38,709 nt of DNA from Gammaproteobacteria bacterium TMED226 (GTDB taxonomy: Bacteria; Pseudomonadota; Gammaproteobacteria; Magnimaribacterales; D2472), in the NCBI GenBank assembly GCA_002169105.1, contig NHJX01000023.1, forward strand, positions 8,284 to 46,992. The letters are read 5' to 3'. Shown piece by piece: positions 7,995 through 16,529 of the stretch. Position numbers and translations under genes: made by a program. Every line of letters starts with the position of its first letter. Position 1 is the stretch's first letter. The notes beneath the pieces were generated by a model, which was not told where the DNA came from, searched no databases, and worked only from the letters and a program-made list of their open reading frames with translations.

Positions 7995-8677
7995 AACCTT
8001 TTACCAAAGATAGATTCACCAATTCTAACCATTGTTGATCCATGAATAATTGCATCCTCAAAATCTGAAGTAGTTCCCAATGAAATAGCATTAGCACTTG
8101 GAAAAGAGGATTGAAGTTTCTTACTAAGGTTTAAAATTAATTTCATTGTTTCTTCTTGTTCAATCTTGGTATCAGTTAGTTTTGGAAGAGCCATTATGCC
8201 TCTTAAGTTAATATTTTTCATAGATTCTACTATTTTGGCAATATCTAAAAGGTTTTCTGGGTGACAGCCACTTTTACTTAGTTCTGATGATATATTTACT
8301 TGAATACATGCTTCAATTGTCTTATTAATATGCTCACACTCTAAGTTTAATTTCTTAATTACTTTTTCTCTATCTAAGGTATGAACCCAATTTGCATTAT
8401 TTGCAATAATTTTTATTTTATTTGACTGAATTGGACCAATAAAATGCCAAATAATTTTGTTTGATTTAATAATTGATGATTTTTCTTGAAGTTCTTGAGC
8501 GTAGTTTTCACCAAAACTAGAGACTCCACTTTCTAGAGCTGTTTCAATCATTTGAACACTTTTCTTTTTAGATACAGCTATCAAAGTGATTTCTTTTGGG
8601 TCCTTATTAATAGATGCACAAGCCCCACTTATTTTATTTTTAATATTTTCTATATTTTTAGTTATTTCTTTTTGCAT
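7991..8677 (-). CDS. yggS: PLP homeostasis protein YggS
   Basis: YggS (PLPBP family) is a single-domain TIM-barrel protein that binds pyridoxal 5'-phosphate and buffers vitamin B6 and amino-acid pools without known catalysis. The 228-residue protein has the PLP-lysine motif I-A-V-S-K-K-K near residue 34. It also has S-F-G-E-N-Y-A-Q-E, W-H-F-I-G-P-I-Q-S-N-K (usually W-H-F-I-G-x-L-Q-x-N-K) and the C-terminal R-I-G-E-S-I-F-G motif. It sits upstream of proC in the usual gammaproteobacterial order. Its ATG is inside the end of the SPOR gene (16-base overlap). Confidence 0.95.
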   Translation of the reverse strand: MQKEITKNIENIKNKISGACASINKDPKEITLIAVSKKKSVQMIETALESGVSSFGENYAQELQEKSSIIKSNKIIWHFIGPIQSNKIKIIANNANWVHTLDREKVIKKLNLECEHINKTIEACIQVNISSELSKSGCHPENLLDIAKIVESMKNINLRGIMALPKLTDTKIEQEETMKLILNLSKKLQSSFPSANAISLGTTSDFEDAIIHGSTMVRIGESIFGKRL

Positions 8678-9198
8678 AATGTTCTTAAACGAGGATCAAA
8701 ACCAGCCTTAGTAATTTTTTCTTTAACATTATTAGCAGCCGATTTATTTTCATATGGCCCAGATATAACACTATTTAATAATTTACCTGGATTAGAGGTG
8801 CTATAGACGTCATTTATTGAAATATTCTGTATATCAGACTTGAGCATATTTTCTGCCTCCATTGCATATTTTTTATTACCATAGGCCCCAATTTGGACAT
8901 AATATTGACATAAGCCGAGCGACTCATCTCCTGACTCTATCTCTATTAATATTGAATCCTCCTTAAGAGACGACGGAAAATCTATTATTACCGAGTTAGT
9001 GGTTTTTTGTGTTTTAACTGAGACAACATCTGTCTTGAAATAAAAAAAAGATATGGATGCTAATCCAGCACTAATTGCCAACATAGACATTATAGTGCTT
9101 CTTGATATCGTATTATCTGTTGATCTTCTAGATCTAAATGCCTGCTTGCTCTTATTACTTCTTTTTTTACTTATTTTTCTATTTGCAAAATCTTTCAT
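8662..9198 (-). CDS. SPOR-domain membrane protein encoded after argS
   Basis: The predicted 178-residue protein has a basic N-terminus rich in Lys, Arg and Ser (residues 1-30), one membrane segment (about 37-55) and a periplasmic C-terminal SPOR domain (about 105-178). SPOR domains bind denuded peptidoglycan at division sites. The domain shows Y-Y-V-Q-I-G-A-Y-G-N followed by A-x-x-A-E-N-M-L, and later S-G-P-Y-E-N-K-S-A-A. An FtsN-like SPOR protein beginning with a lysine-rich tail commonly follows argS in gammaproteobacteria. I therefore prefer the ATG at 9196-9198, four bases after the argS stop, over an ATG at 9244-9246 that would add 16 residues and overlap argS by 44 bases. Neither has a strong ribosome-binding site. 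Confidence 0.85.
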   Translation of the reverse strand: MKDFANRKISKKRSNKSKQAFRSRRSTDNTISRSTIMSMLAISAGLASISFFYFKTDVVSVKTQKTTNSVIIDFPSSLKEDSILIEIESGDESLGLCQYYVQIGAYGNKKYAMEAENMLKSDIQNISINDVYSTSNPGKLLNSVISGPYENKSAANNVKEKITKAGFDPRLRTLCKKK

Positions 9199-9202
9199 GA
9201 CA

Positions 9203-10945
9203 TTACATTTTTTGCATAGGCGTGATACCAAGAATCTCAAGTCCATTTGAAATGGTTTGCCTAACAGCAGACAAGCAAAATATTATTGATAACATATTTT
9301 CTTCTGATTCTGAGAGCACATGATTATCATTGTAGTAGCTATGAAACAATTGAGATAAATCTCTTAGATAAAAAATAATTAAATGAGGCTGAAGAGTTAA
9401 AGCAGATTTATTGACAATATTAGGGTATTTAGCAATTTCATGAATTAGCATATCGCATTTACTATAAGTATTATCTTCAATGCGACGCATATTTGTATCT
9501 AACTCAGGATAAGTTTCCTTAAACTTTTGCTCTAGTGAAAATATTCTGGCATGTGCATATTGAATATAATAAAAAATATTTTCCTTGCTATCTGATTTAG
9601 CTATATCTAGATCAAAGTCTAAGTGTTGATCTGACTGTTTTGATAAATAATAGAATCTAGCTGCGTCCGAACCGATTTCTTTAATTAGATCCTTTAAGGT
9701 AAAAAATTCTCCAGATCTTGTGGACATCTTTACTTTCTTTCCATCTTTAAATAAATTTGCAAATTGAACAAGTTTAACAATAAGCCTTTCTTTATTTGAT
9801 CCTATGGCTTCTATAGATGCCTGTATCCTTTTTATATAACCATGGTGATCGGCACCCCAGACGTTTATTAAATTATCAAACCCTCTATCTATTTTATTTT
9901 TATGATATGCAACATCAGAGGCAAAATACGTTGCTCTGCCATCTTCTCTTATTAAAACACGATGTTTATCATCTCCACTTGAATCAGTATTTAACCAAAT
10001 AGCACCATCTTTTTCATATGCCATGCCACCTTTTTTTAATTTATTTATAGAATTAGATATTTCTGAAGATGATTCAATCAAGCTGCCAAGAGAAGATTCT
10101 TTAAACCAATTATCAAAATTAACGTTAAAATCTTTTAAATCATCTTTTATTGATTTTATTATGCTTTCTAATGAGAAGCTTTTGACAGCATTCCATTTTT
10201 TTTCATCTAATCCCTGTAAATTTTTTATAACTTGATCAATTTCTTCTTCAGGATCAGATGGCATATTTTTAGCAAATGATTCCAAGTTGTCATATCTAAA
10301 ATCTTCTTTAGCGAGAAAATCTTCTCCTATTAATTCAATATATTTCCCTTTGTATGCATTTTGCGGAAAGAAGTTATTAATATCTTTTTGGATTATCTTT
10401 AAAATCACACTAGCAGTAAGAATATCAATCTGCCTACCGGCATCATTGATATAGTATTCTTTCTCTACAATATTTCCTGTAGCTTTTAATATCCTCCCAA
10501 GTGCATCTCCATAAGCAGCGCCTCTGCCGTGTCCAACATGAAGAGGGCCAGTTGGGTTAGCCGAAACGAATTCAATTTGCACTCTTTTATTATGGCCAAT
10601 CAAAGATTCTCCAAATTTCTCTTTAATTTTTTTTATTTTTAAAAGCACAGATACAAAATCTTTTCTTTTAAGAGTAATATTTATGAAGCCAGGTCCAGCT
10701 GCTTCAACATCTTTAAAAAGCTCAAGTCCTTTTAAATGTTTTTCAAGATCCTTAGCTAACTCCTTAGGATTAAGCTTTAATACACTTGCCGCAATCATGC
10801 AGACGTTTGTTGTTAAATGACCATTTTCAAGATTATCTGATATAGAAGTTGAGAATTTATCAAGGATCATTTGATTAGAACTTTCGTTAATACCTTTAAC
10901 AGAAGACAGGAATGCTTCAATCTCTTGATTTATAGCACTTATCAA
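9203..10945 (-). CDS. argS: Arginyl-tRNA synthetase
   Basis: ArgS charges tRNA-Arg with arginine. The 580-residue class I synthetase has an N-terminal Add1 domain and the HIGH-type motif N-P-T-G-P-L-H-V-G-H-G-R. A K-M-S-T-R-S-G segment replaces KMSKS, as usual for ArgRS. The anticodon-binding DALR domain ends at P-M-Q-K-M. It starts at TTG (10943-10945), which overlaps the efp stop as TTGA. A GGGAGAG seven bases upstream, within the last codons of efp, supports this start and implies translational coupling. Placing efp and argS together is not the E. coli order. Confidence 0.95.
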   Translation of the reverse strand: MISAINQEIEAFLSSVKGINESSNQMILDKFSTSISDNLENGHLTTNVCMIAASVLKLNPKELAKDLEKHLKGLELFKDVEAAGPGFINITLKRKDFVSVLLKIKKIKEKFGESLIGHNKRVQIEFVSANPTGPLHVGHGRGAAYGDALGRILKATGNIVEKEYYINDAGRQIDILTASVILKIIQKDINNFFPQNAYKGKYIELIGEDFLAKEDFRYDNLESFAKNMPSDPEEEIDQVIKNLQGLDEKKWNAVKSFSLESIIKSIKDDLKDFNVNFDNWFKESSLGSLIESSSEISNSINKLKKGGMAYEKDGAIWLNTDSSGDDKHRVLIREDGRATYFASDVAYHKNKIDRGFDNLINVWGADHHGYIKRIQASIEAIGSNKERLIVKLVQFANLFKDGKKVKMSTRSGEFFTLKDLIKEIGSDAARFYYLSKQSDQHLDFDLDIAKSDSKENIFYYIQYAHARIFSLEQKFKETYPELDTNMRRIEDNTYSKCDMLIHEIAKYPNIVNKSALTLQPHLIIFYLRDLSQLFHSYYNDNHVLSESEENMLSIIFCLSAVRQTISNGLEILGITPMQKM

Positions 10946-11508
10946 GATTTAACTCTCCCAACATAGGTCATATCTCTAGTATCAACTTTAATAACCTCAT
11001 TTTCATTTACAAACAAAGGGACTTGAATATTAATATTTGTTTCAAGAGTTGCATTTTTCATTGCACCGGATACTGTATCGCCTTTAATACCTGGTTCAGA
11101 GCTAATTATCTTTAACTCAACGATAACTGGCGGGCTAACTGAAATAGGTTGACCGTTCCACAAAACTATCTCACACACTTCTTGACCAACTAGCCATTTT
11201 TTAGCATCTCCCATCTGGGATGCATTTATCTCAATTTGATCATAAGTATTTGTGTTCATAAAATGCCATGTATCGTTATCATGATATAAAAACTCCATCT
11301 CTGAATGATTTATATCAGCAGCTTCAGCACTTTCTCCAGATTTAAAAGTTTTATCATTTGTATTTCCAGTTAACAGATTCTTATATTTAACTCTCATCAC
11401 GGCCTGGCCTTTGCCTGGTTTATGAAATTCGTGTTCAACTATAGAACAAGGAGCATTATCAATTATTAACTTAGTACCATTTTTAAATTGGTTTGTTGAA
11501 ATTTTCAT
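10942..11508 (-). CDS. efp: Elongation factor P
   Basis: EF-P relieves ribosome stalling at polyproline stretches. The 188-residue, three-domain protein has the N-terminal KOW-like domain with the loop F-H-K-P-G-K-G-Q-A. Lys33 of this loop corresponds to the lysine that is beta-lysylated in E. coli, so modification by EpmA/EpmB homologues would be expected; neither is in this window. The C-terminal OB domains include S-G-A-M-K-N-A-T-L-E-T and end D-T-R-D-M-T-Y-V-G-R-V. It is the first gene of a nine-gene minus-strand operon. Its promoter must lie in the 41-base gap shared with the divergent M2 peptidase gene, or inside that gene. Confidence 0.96.
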   Translation of the reverse strand: MKISTNQFKNGTKLIIDNAPCSIVEHEFHKPGKGQAVMRVKYKNLLTGNTNDKTFKSGESAEAADINHSEMEFLYHDNDTWHFMNTNTYDQIEINASQMGDAKKWLVGQEVCEIVLWNGQPISVSPPVIVELKIISSEPGIKGDTVSGAMKNATLETNINIQVPLFVNENEVIKVDTRDMTYVGRVKS

Positions 11509-11549
11509 AATAAATTTGTTTTATGTTATTTTAATAGCGAGGTATCCAA

Positions 11550-13364
11550 ATGAAAAATTTTTTATACATAAGTTTACTAATGCTAATTGTAACTTCTTGT
11601 GTTCCAGGTAGCGAACAAACTAACAAAACTCAAGATTTAGAAGATTTTCTTACTATGGTTGAAGAAGAGAATAAAAGAGATGGGCCGGTAATATATTCTG
11701 CTTCTTGGATAAGCTCAAATTTCATAACCTATGATTCTCAAAAAATAATTGCAGATTATGGAACTAGATATACGTTAAAGTCATTAGAAAGAGCAAGACA
11801 AGCATCAAGCTTTGATAATCTTATAAAAACACCTGAAAACCAGAGGATGATAAATATTCTTAAAAGTTCTTTTGTAATGCCGCCTCCTTTAGACCAAGAT
11901 TTAGCTTCAGAACTTTCAGATATATCTACAAGCTTAGAGGCTATGTACGGAACTGGGGAACACTGTTATGAAGATGGAAGCTGCTATGACTTAGAAGCTT
12001 TTGAATCAATAATTGATTCTTCAAGGGATTCAGATGAATTACTAAAAGCTTGGAAGGGGTGGCATGAAATTGGCAAGCCTATGAAACCAATGTATTTGCG
12101 TATGGTTGAGATTGGAAATCAAGGATCTAAGGACCTTGGTTATGACGGGTTAAGTGATTTATGGTTTAGTAAATATGATATGCCAGCAAATGATTTTTTA
12201 AATGAGACCGATAGAGTTTGGGAAGAGGTTAAACCTTTATATGATGCCCTGCATTGCCATGTAAGATCTAAATTAAATGATTATTACGGTGATGATGTTG
12301 TTCCAGATTCAGGACCATTACCGGTGCATATGCTAGGCAATATGTGGGGGCAATCTTGGTCAAATATATATGACTTGGTATATACAGAAGAGCTGAACTC
12401 CAATTCAGTTGATGTAACGAAAATAATTGAAGACAAAGGCATGAATGAAATCGAAATGGTTGAATATGCCGAGGATTTTTTCATATCAATTGGATTTGAA
12501 CCTCTGCCAAAAACATTTTGGGAAAGATCATTGTTTGTTAAGCCAAGAGATCGATCGGTAGTTTGCCATGCCTCAGCATGGAACTTAGATCCAACAACTA
12601 ACGATCTCAGAATAAAAATGTGCATTCAAAAGAATGAAGAAGATTTTATTACTATCCATCACGAACTTGGACATATTTTTTATTATCAAGCTTACAACCA
12701 TTTACCAACTCTTTTTCAAGGAGGGGCTAACGATGGTTTTCATGAAGCATTTGGTGATCTGTTAACACTATCCATCACCCCAGATTATCTAAATAAAATT
12801 AACTTTATTACTGTGGAAGAAGCAAATCTTGCAAAAGAGGATCCTATTGGCTTGCTAATGAAACAAGCTTTGGAAGGGGGAGTTGTTATTCCGTGGGCGC
12901 TGATGTTGGATAAATGGAGATCAGGTGTTTTTAATGGTGACATAAAAGAAGACCAATTAAATACATCATGGTGGCAATTAAGGAAAGAATACCAAGGCAT
13001 CAGCACAAGCGAAGATAGGTCAGAAGACTATTTTGATCCTGGTGCAAAGTATCATATTCCTGGTAATACTCCTTATACCAGATATTATTTGGCAAGAATT
13101 ATGCAATATCAATTTCATGAAGCCTTGTGTAACGAGATAAACTTCGATGGATATCTTCATGAATGTTCAATTTATGGAAATAAAGTTGCTGGTGAAAAGA
13201 TAATTTCTACTATGGCAATGGGTGAAAGCTTGCCATGGCAGGACGCTTTTGAAAATCTAACAGGCTCTAGAGAATTAAGTGGAAAATCAATATTAAATTA
13301 TTATGCACCTCTCAAAGAATGGTTAGATGAACAAAATAAAAATAGAACATGTGGGTGGAACTAA
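11550..13364 (+). CDS. M2 family (ACE-like) peptidyl-dipeptidase, lipoprotein
   Basis: The 604-residue protein belongs to peptidase family M2, zinc dipeptidyl carboxypeptidases related to angiotensin-converting enzyme. The N-terminus has a lipobox (V-T-S-C, Cys17), so it should be anchored in the envelope and trim peptides in the periplasm. The zinc site is H-H-E-L-G-H near residue 370, and the third ligand is in G-F-H-E-A-F-G-D about 25 residues later. The long helical N-terminal region with W-K-G-W-H-E-I-G-K and the C-terminal Y-x-L-A-R-I-M-Q-Y-Q-F-H-E-A-L region match bacterial ACE homologues. A GAGG (11539-11542) precedes the ATG at good spacing. A role in using peptides as nutrients is inferred. 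Confidence 0.93.
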   Translation: MKNFLYISLLMLIVTSCVPGSEQTNKTQDLEDFLTMVEEENKRDGPVIYSASWISSNFITYDSQKIIADYGTRYTLKSLERARQASSFDNLIKTPENQRMINILKSSFVMPPPLDQDLASELSDISTSLEAMYGTGEHCYEDGSCYDLEAFESIIDSSRDSDELLKAWKGWHEIGKPMKPMYLRMVEIGNQGSKDLGYDGLSDLWFSKYDMPANDFLNETDRVWEEVKPLYDALHCHVRSKLNDYYGDDVVPDSGPLPVHMLGNMWGQSWSNIYDLVYTEELNSNSVDVTKIIEDKGMNEIEMVEYAEDFFISIGFEPLPKTFWERSLFVKPRDRSVVCHASAWNLDPTTNDLRIKMCIQKNEEDFITIHHELGHIFYYQAYNHLPTLFQGGANDGFHEAFGDLLTLSITPDYLNKINFITVEEANLAKEDPIGLLMKQALEGGVVIPWALMLDKWRSGVFNGDIKEDQLNTSWWQLRKEYQGISTSEDRSEDYFDPGAKYHIPGNTPYTRYYLARIMQYQFHEALCNEINFDGYLHECSIYGNKVAGEKIISTMAMGESLPWQDAFENLTGSRELSGKSILNYYAPLKEWLDEQNKNRTCGWN

Positions 13365-13366
13365 AT

Positions 13367-14215
13367 ATGAAGATAGCAACTAATTTATTAATATCACTAA
13401 TAGCTTTTTTTATAGCAATTTCGATTGCCGTAGCGACTGGAATTGAGCTAGTATTTAACGCAGTTTTTTTAGCCTTTGCGATCCAGTGGATTGCATTCAT
13501 ACCTGCATATGTTTTTCAGACAGAAAAATTCTATGATCTTACTGGGAGCCTCACATATTTATCAGTAATCTGGTATTCATTGACTTCTTCTTCAGATCAA
13601 TTCAGTAATTTAAATGGTGCGAATATCGCAATTGTTTTATTAATCTCTCTTTGGGCAATAAGATTAGGCAGTTTTTTATTTATGAGAATTCATCGTGATG
13701 GTGAAGACAAAAGATTTAGATCCATCAAGCCGTCTGCTTCACAATTTTTTATGACATGGACTCTTCAGGGTTTATGGGTTTCACTTTGTTCTATGTGCGC
13801 ACTAACTGCTATTTCATCAAATACCGGTGTAGTTATGAACGCATACTTTTATATTGGCCTAGGATTATTTATCCTCGGATTTTGTGTTGAAATTATCGCG
13901 GATATGCAAAAATCAGCATTTAAGGCAATCCCAGAAAATAATGATAAGTTCATAACTTCTGGACTATGGGAAAAATCTAGACATCCTAACTATTTTGGGG
14001 AAATTGTTTTATGGACTGGTATAGCCGTGATGTCATTTTCTTCTTTAGAAGGGCTTCAATATTTAACATTAATTTCTCCAATTTTTACTTACCTGCTTCT
14101 TGTATATGTTAGTGGTGTGAGAATGCTAGAGGCAAGGGGAGATTTAAAGTGGGGCGAAGATGAAGAATATAAAAAATATAAGGAAAGAACCCCAGTGCTC
14201 TTCCCCAAGATCTGA
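13367..14215 (+). CDS. DUF1295 / steroid 5-alpha-reductase-like membrane protein
   Basis: This 282-residue protein is a multi-pass membrane enzyme of the DUF1295 family, related to steroid 5-alpha-reductase and isoprenylcysteine methyltransferase-like proteins. Six to seven hydrophobic segments are visible. The diagnostic C-terminal motif is G-L-W-E-K-S-R-H-P-N-Y-F-G-E near residues 200-213, followed by E-D-E-E-Y-K-K-Y-K-E-R-T-P. Substrate is unknown; lipid or isoprenoid reduction or methylation is possible. I prefer the ATG at 13367, just after the peptidase stop and seven bases after GGTGGA. An ATG at 13349 without such a site would add six residues and overlap the peptidase gene. Confidence 0.86.
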   Translation: MKIATNLLISLIAFFIAISIAVATGIELVFNAVFLAFAIQWIAFIPAYVFQTEKFYDLTGSLTYLSVIWYSLTSSSDQFSNLNGANIAIVLLISLWAIRLGSFLFMRIHRDGEDKRFRSIKPSASQFFMTWTLQGLWVSLCSMCALTAISSNTGVVMNAYFYIGLGLFILGFCVEIIADMQKSAFKAIPENNDKFITSGLWEKSRHPNYFGEIVLWTGIAVMSFSSLEGLQYLTLISPIFTYLLLVYVSGVRMLEARGDLKWGEDEEYKKYKERTPVLFPKI

Positions 14216-14296
14216 TAACCCTCATATATTTTAATTATTAGTACAAAAAATATACAATATTGATTCTTATGCGCATTTTTATAGAAAGAATGCCTA

Positions 14297-14334
14297 TTGA
14301 AAAAAAGAGCAATAATAATTTATTATTTGCTCTT
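14297..14334 (+). promoter_or_regulatory. Promoter with palindromic operator candidate for the TonB operon
   Basis: In the 155-base gap before the TonB operon, TTGAAA (14297-14302) and TATTAT (14321-14326) form a sigma-70-type promoter with an 18-base spacer. An inverted repeat covers the spacer and -10: left arm AAGAGCAATAATAA at 14305-14318, right arm at 14320-14334 with one extra T. This is a natural position for a repressor site, and the AT-rich centre is loosely Fur-box-like, although the match to TGATAAT-N-ATTATCA is only partial. On the minus strand the stem is followed by six T, so an intrinsic terminator is an alternative, but no minus-strand gene would use it. GGGAG precedes the first gene's ATG at seven bases. 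Confidence 0.5.
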
Positions 14335-14370
14335 AGACTGTTAACATTATGGGACTTTAGGGAGTAACCA

Positions 14371-15132
14371 ATGCTTAAATTTATAAAGAGAACATCTTTA
14401 CCAGTATTTCTATGCTTTAGTGTATTTATTTCATCAAATGAGATTGAAGTTAATATGGAAAGTGTTTTAGAAATAGGAAGAGAAAATCAAACACTTTCTG
14501 CAACGTCGCAAGACAAGATTGATCAAACAGAAAGACAAACAGACAAAATAGTTAATGAGTTCAAAGTTGTTTCAAAACAGGTTGAGGGTCTAAAACTATA
14601 TAACGCACAGAAAAGGATTCAGATACAGGCTCAGTTAGATCTTATGGATAAGCTTGATGACCAATTAGTTCAAGTTGTAGTAATGCAAAGACAAATACCA
14701 CCACTAGCTCAAAAAATGTTGGATACTTTGGAAAATTTAATTCAAATAGATACTCCTTTTAGATTAGAAGAAAGAAGAGGAAGAGTGGACTTGGTAAGAT
14801 CGTCTTTAGCAAAACCAAAAGTAACTGCATCAGAGCAAGTGAGACAAGTCTTAGAGGCATACAATATTGAAGCAGAATATGGAAGAAAGATTGATACATA
14901 TGAAGACAAATTGGCAGATGGAACTGTTGTAAATATTCTTGTGATAGGAAGAATAGGAATGTTTTATCAAACCAAAGATGAAAGATCTAGCGGTAGATGG
15001 AATAACGCATCAGGAGAGTGGGAAGAGTTATCTTCAAGTTACAGAAAACCAATAAGAGACGGAATAAGAATGGCTAAAAAACTAATCCCTACAGATATGT
15101 TACTTATGCCAGTTGTTAAAGGGGAAGCATAA
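14371..15132 (+). CDS. DUF3450 periplasmic coiled-coil protein of TonB operon
   Basis: The 253-residue protein has an N-terminal signal sequence (about residues 1-23), a long helical and coiled-coil middle (about 45-125, rich in Gln, Lys and Asp) and a compact C-terminal part with G-R-I-G-M-F-Y-Q-T-K-D and G-x-W. This is the DUF3450 family, nearly always the first gene of TtpC-containing TonB operons in marine gammaproteobacteria. It is probably periplasmic and may couple ExbB/ExbD action to TonB or to peptidoglycan, but its mechanism is not known. The TtpC gene starts within its stop codon region (one shared base), so it is the first cistron of the operon. Confidence 0.88.
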   Translation: MLKFIKRTSLPVFLCFSVFISSNEIEVNMESVLEIGRENQTLSATSQDKIDQTERQTDKIVNEFKVVSKQVEGLKLYNAQKRIQIQAQLDLMDKLDDQLVQVVVMQRQIPPLAQKMLDTLENLIQIDTPFRLEERRGRVDLVRSSLAKPKVTASEQVRQVLEAYNIEAEYGRKIDTYEDKLADGTVVNILVIGRIGMFYQTKDERSSGRWNNASGEWEELSSSYRKPIRDGIRMAKKLIPTDMLLMPVVKGEA

Positions 15133-16520
15133 TGAAAAAGTATTTACCAATATTATTTGTATTAGTTATAACCTTTAATACTTTTATCTTTGCTCAAGAA
15201 GCAGAAGATGAGACTCCAGAAGTTTCAACAGTTGAAGCATTGCTGATGTTGGTTAAAGAAGGAAAGACAAAGGAGCAATCTGAAAACTCTAAAAGAGAAG
15301 CACAATTTATGGCTGATAAGAACAAGCAAGCAGCTATTCTTGCAGCTGAAAAAAGAGAGCTTGCAAGACAAGAGAGGATTGCAGATCAACTTGAAGCTGA
15401 GTATAAAAAGAATGAAGAAATACTGAGAGTAAAAGAAGAAGCATATAAAAAAGAACTTGGTTCATTAGTTGAGTTATTTGGACATTTACAAAGCTCTGCT
15501 GGTGAAGCTGCTGTTCAATTTTCTGGATCACTTACAAGCGCACAATATGGCTTAGAAAGAGTTGATTTTCTTAATAATTTAACTTCAAAAATGTCAGAAA
15601 CAACTGAGCTACCTACTATTAGAGAAATCGAAGGCCTATGGTATGAGCTTAAAAGAGAGATGGTTGCAAGTGGTCAAGTAGTTTCATTTGAAACAACAGT
15701 TATAGATGTTGACGGTGAGTCTTCTACCTGTAGTGTTACAAGAGTAGGATTATTTAATGCTGTATGTGATGGTAAATATTTGGAATATGTATCGGCTACA
15801 GGTCAGTATGCATTTCTACCAAGACAACCTGCTGGTCGTTATACAAAGACTGCTAAAAAAGTTGGTCAAGCTGAAGTCAATGAGCAAGTTAAATTTGGGG
15901 TAGACCCAACTGGTCCTACAGGGGGCAGTCTTTTAGCCAATTTAATTCAAACACCATCCTTAGCGGAGAGAGCTGCTCAAGGTAGAGAAGTTGGTTATGC
16001 AATTATCTTTGTAGGTTTAATTGGTATTGGAATAGCTTTTTGGAAACTTTGGAGCCTATATGTTCTAGGGCGCGCTGTAAGAGCTCAAGCTAGCTCGAAA
16101 GCAGTTGATCCAAGAAATCCCCTAGGAAGAGTTTTAAAAGTTGGTGAAGAAAACTTTAAGAAAGATATAGATACATTAGAACTTAAATTAGCTGAGGCAA
16201 TCATGGCTGAAAGACCATCAATTGAAAGAGGTATTGGTGCTGTGAGAATTATTTCTGTAGTTGCGCCGCTTGCTGGTTTACTTGGGACTGTTACAGGTAT
16301 GATTGTAACTTTCCAAATGATTACTCTTTATGGAACGGGTGATCCGAAACTAATGGCTGGTGGTATTTCACAAGCACTTGTTACAACCGTATTAGGTTTG
16401 CTAGTTGCTATTCCTACAACGCTATTACATTCATTCACAGCTTCATCGGCTAAAGGAATAATTAGTGTTCTAGAAGAGCAAAGTACCGGTATTCTTGCTG
16501 AGCGTGCAGAAGGTAAGTAG
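15132..16520 (+). CDS. ttpC: TtpC-like TonB-system protein with MotA/TolQ/ExbB domain
   Basis: The 462-residue protein has a signal-like N-terminus (1-21), a long periplasmic coiled coil rich in Lys, Glu and Ala (about 38-115), a mixed region to about residue 280, and a C-terminal MotA/TolQ/ExbB proton-channel domain (about 285-455). The domain contains three membrane segments, with V-A-P-L-A-G-L-L-G-T-V-T-G-M-I and T-V-L-G-L-L-V-A-I-P. In Vibrio the orthologue TtpC is required for TonB2 function alongside ExbB2 and ExbD2. The operon order here is the same. It is followed by a standard ExbB after nine bases. Confidence 0.9.
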   Translation: MKKYLPILFVLVITFNTFIFAQEAEDETPEVSTVEALLMLVKEGKTKEQSENSKREAQFMADKNKQAAILAAEKRELARQERIADQLEAEYKKNEEILRVKEEAYKKELGSLVELFGHLQSSAGEAAVQFSGSLTSAQYGLERVDFLNNLTSKMSETTELPTIREIEGLWYELKREMVASGQVVSFETTVIDVDGESSTCSVTRVGLFNAVCDGKYLEYVSATGQYAFLPRQPAGRYTKTAKKVGQAEVNEQVKFGVDPTGPTGGSLLANLIQTPSLAERAAQGREVGYAIIFVGLIGIGIAFWKLWSLYVLGRAVRAQASSKAVDPRNPLGRVLKVGEENFKKDIDTLELKLAEAIMAERPSIERGIGAVRIISVVAPLAGLLGTVTGMIVTFQMITLYGTGDPKLMAGGISQALVTTVLGLLVAIPTTLLHSFTASSAKGIISVLEEQSTGILAERAEGK

Positions 16521-16529
16521 TAACTAATT

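Noticed and set aside
14305-14340. Intrinsic terminator after the DUF1295 gene
   Set aside because: On the plus strand the stem is followed by AGACTG, not a T-tract. The T-tract is on the other strand, which has no gene to terminate, so I treat the repeat as a regulatory candidate.
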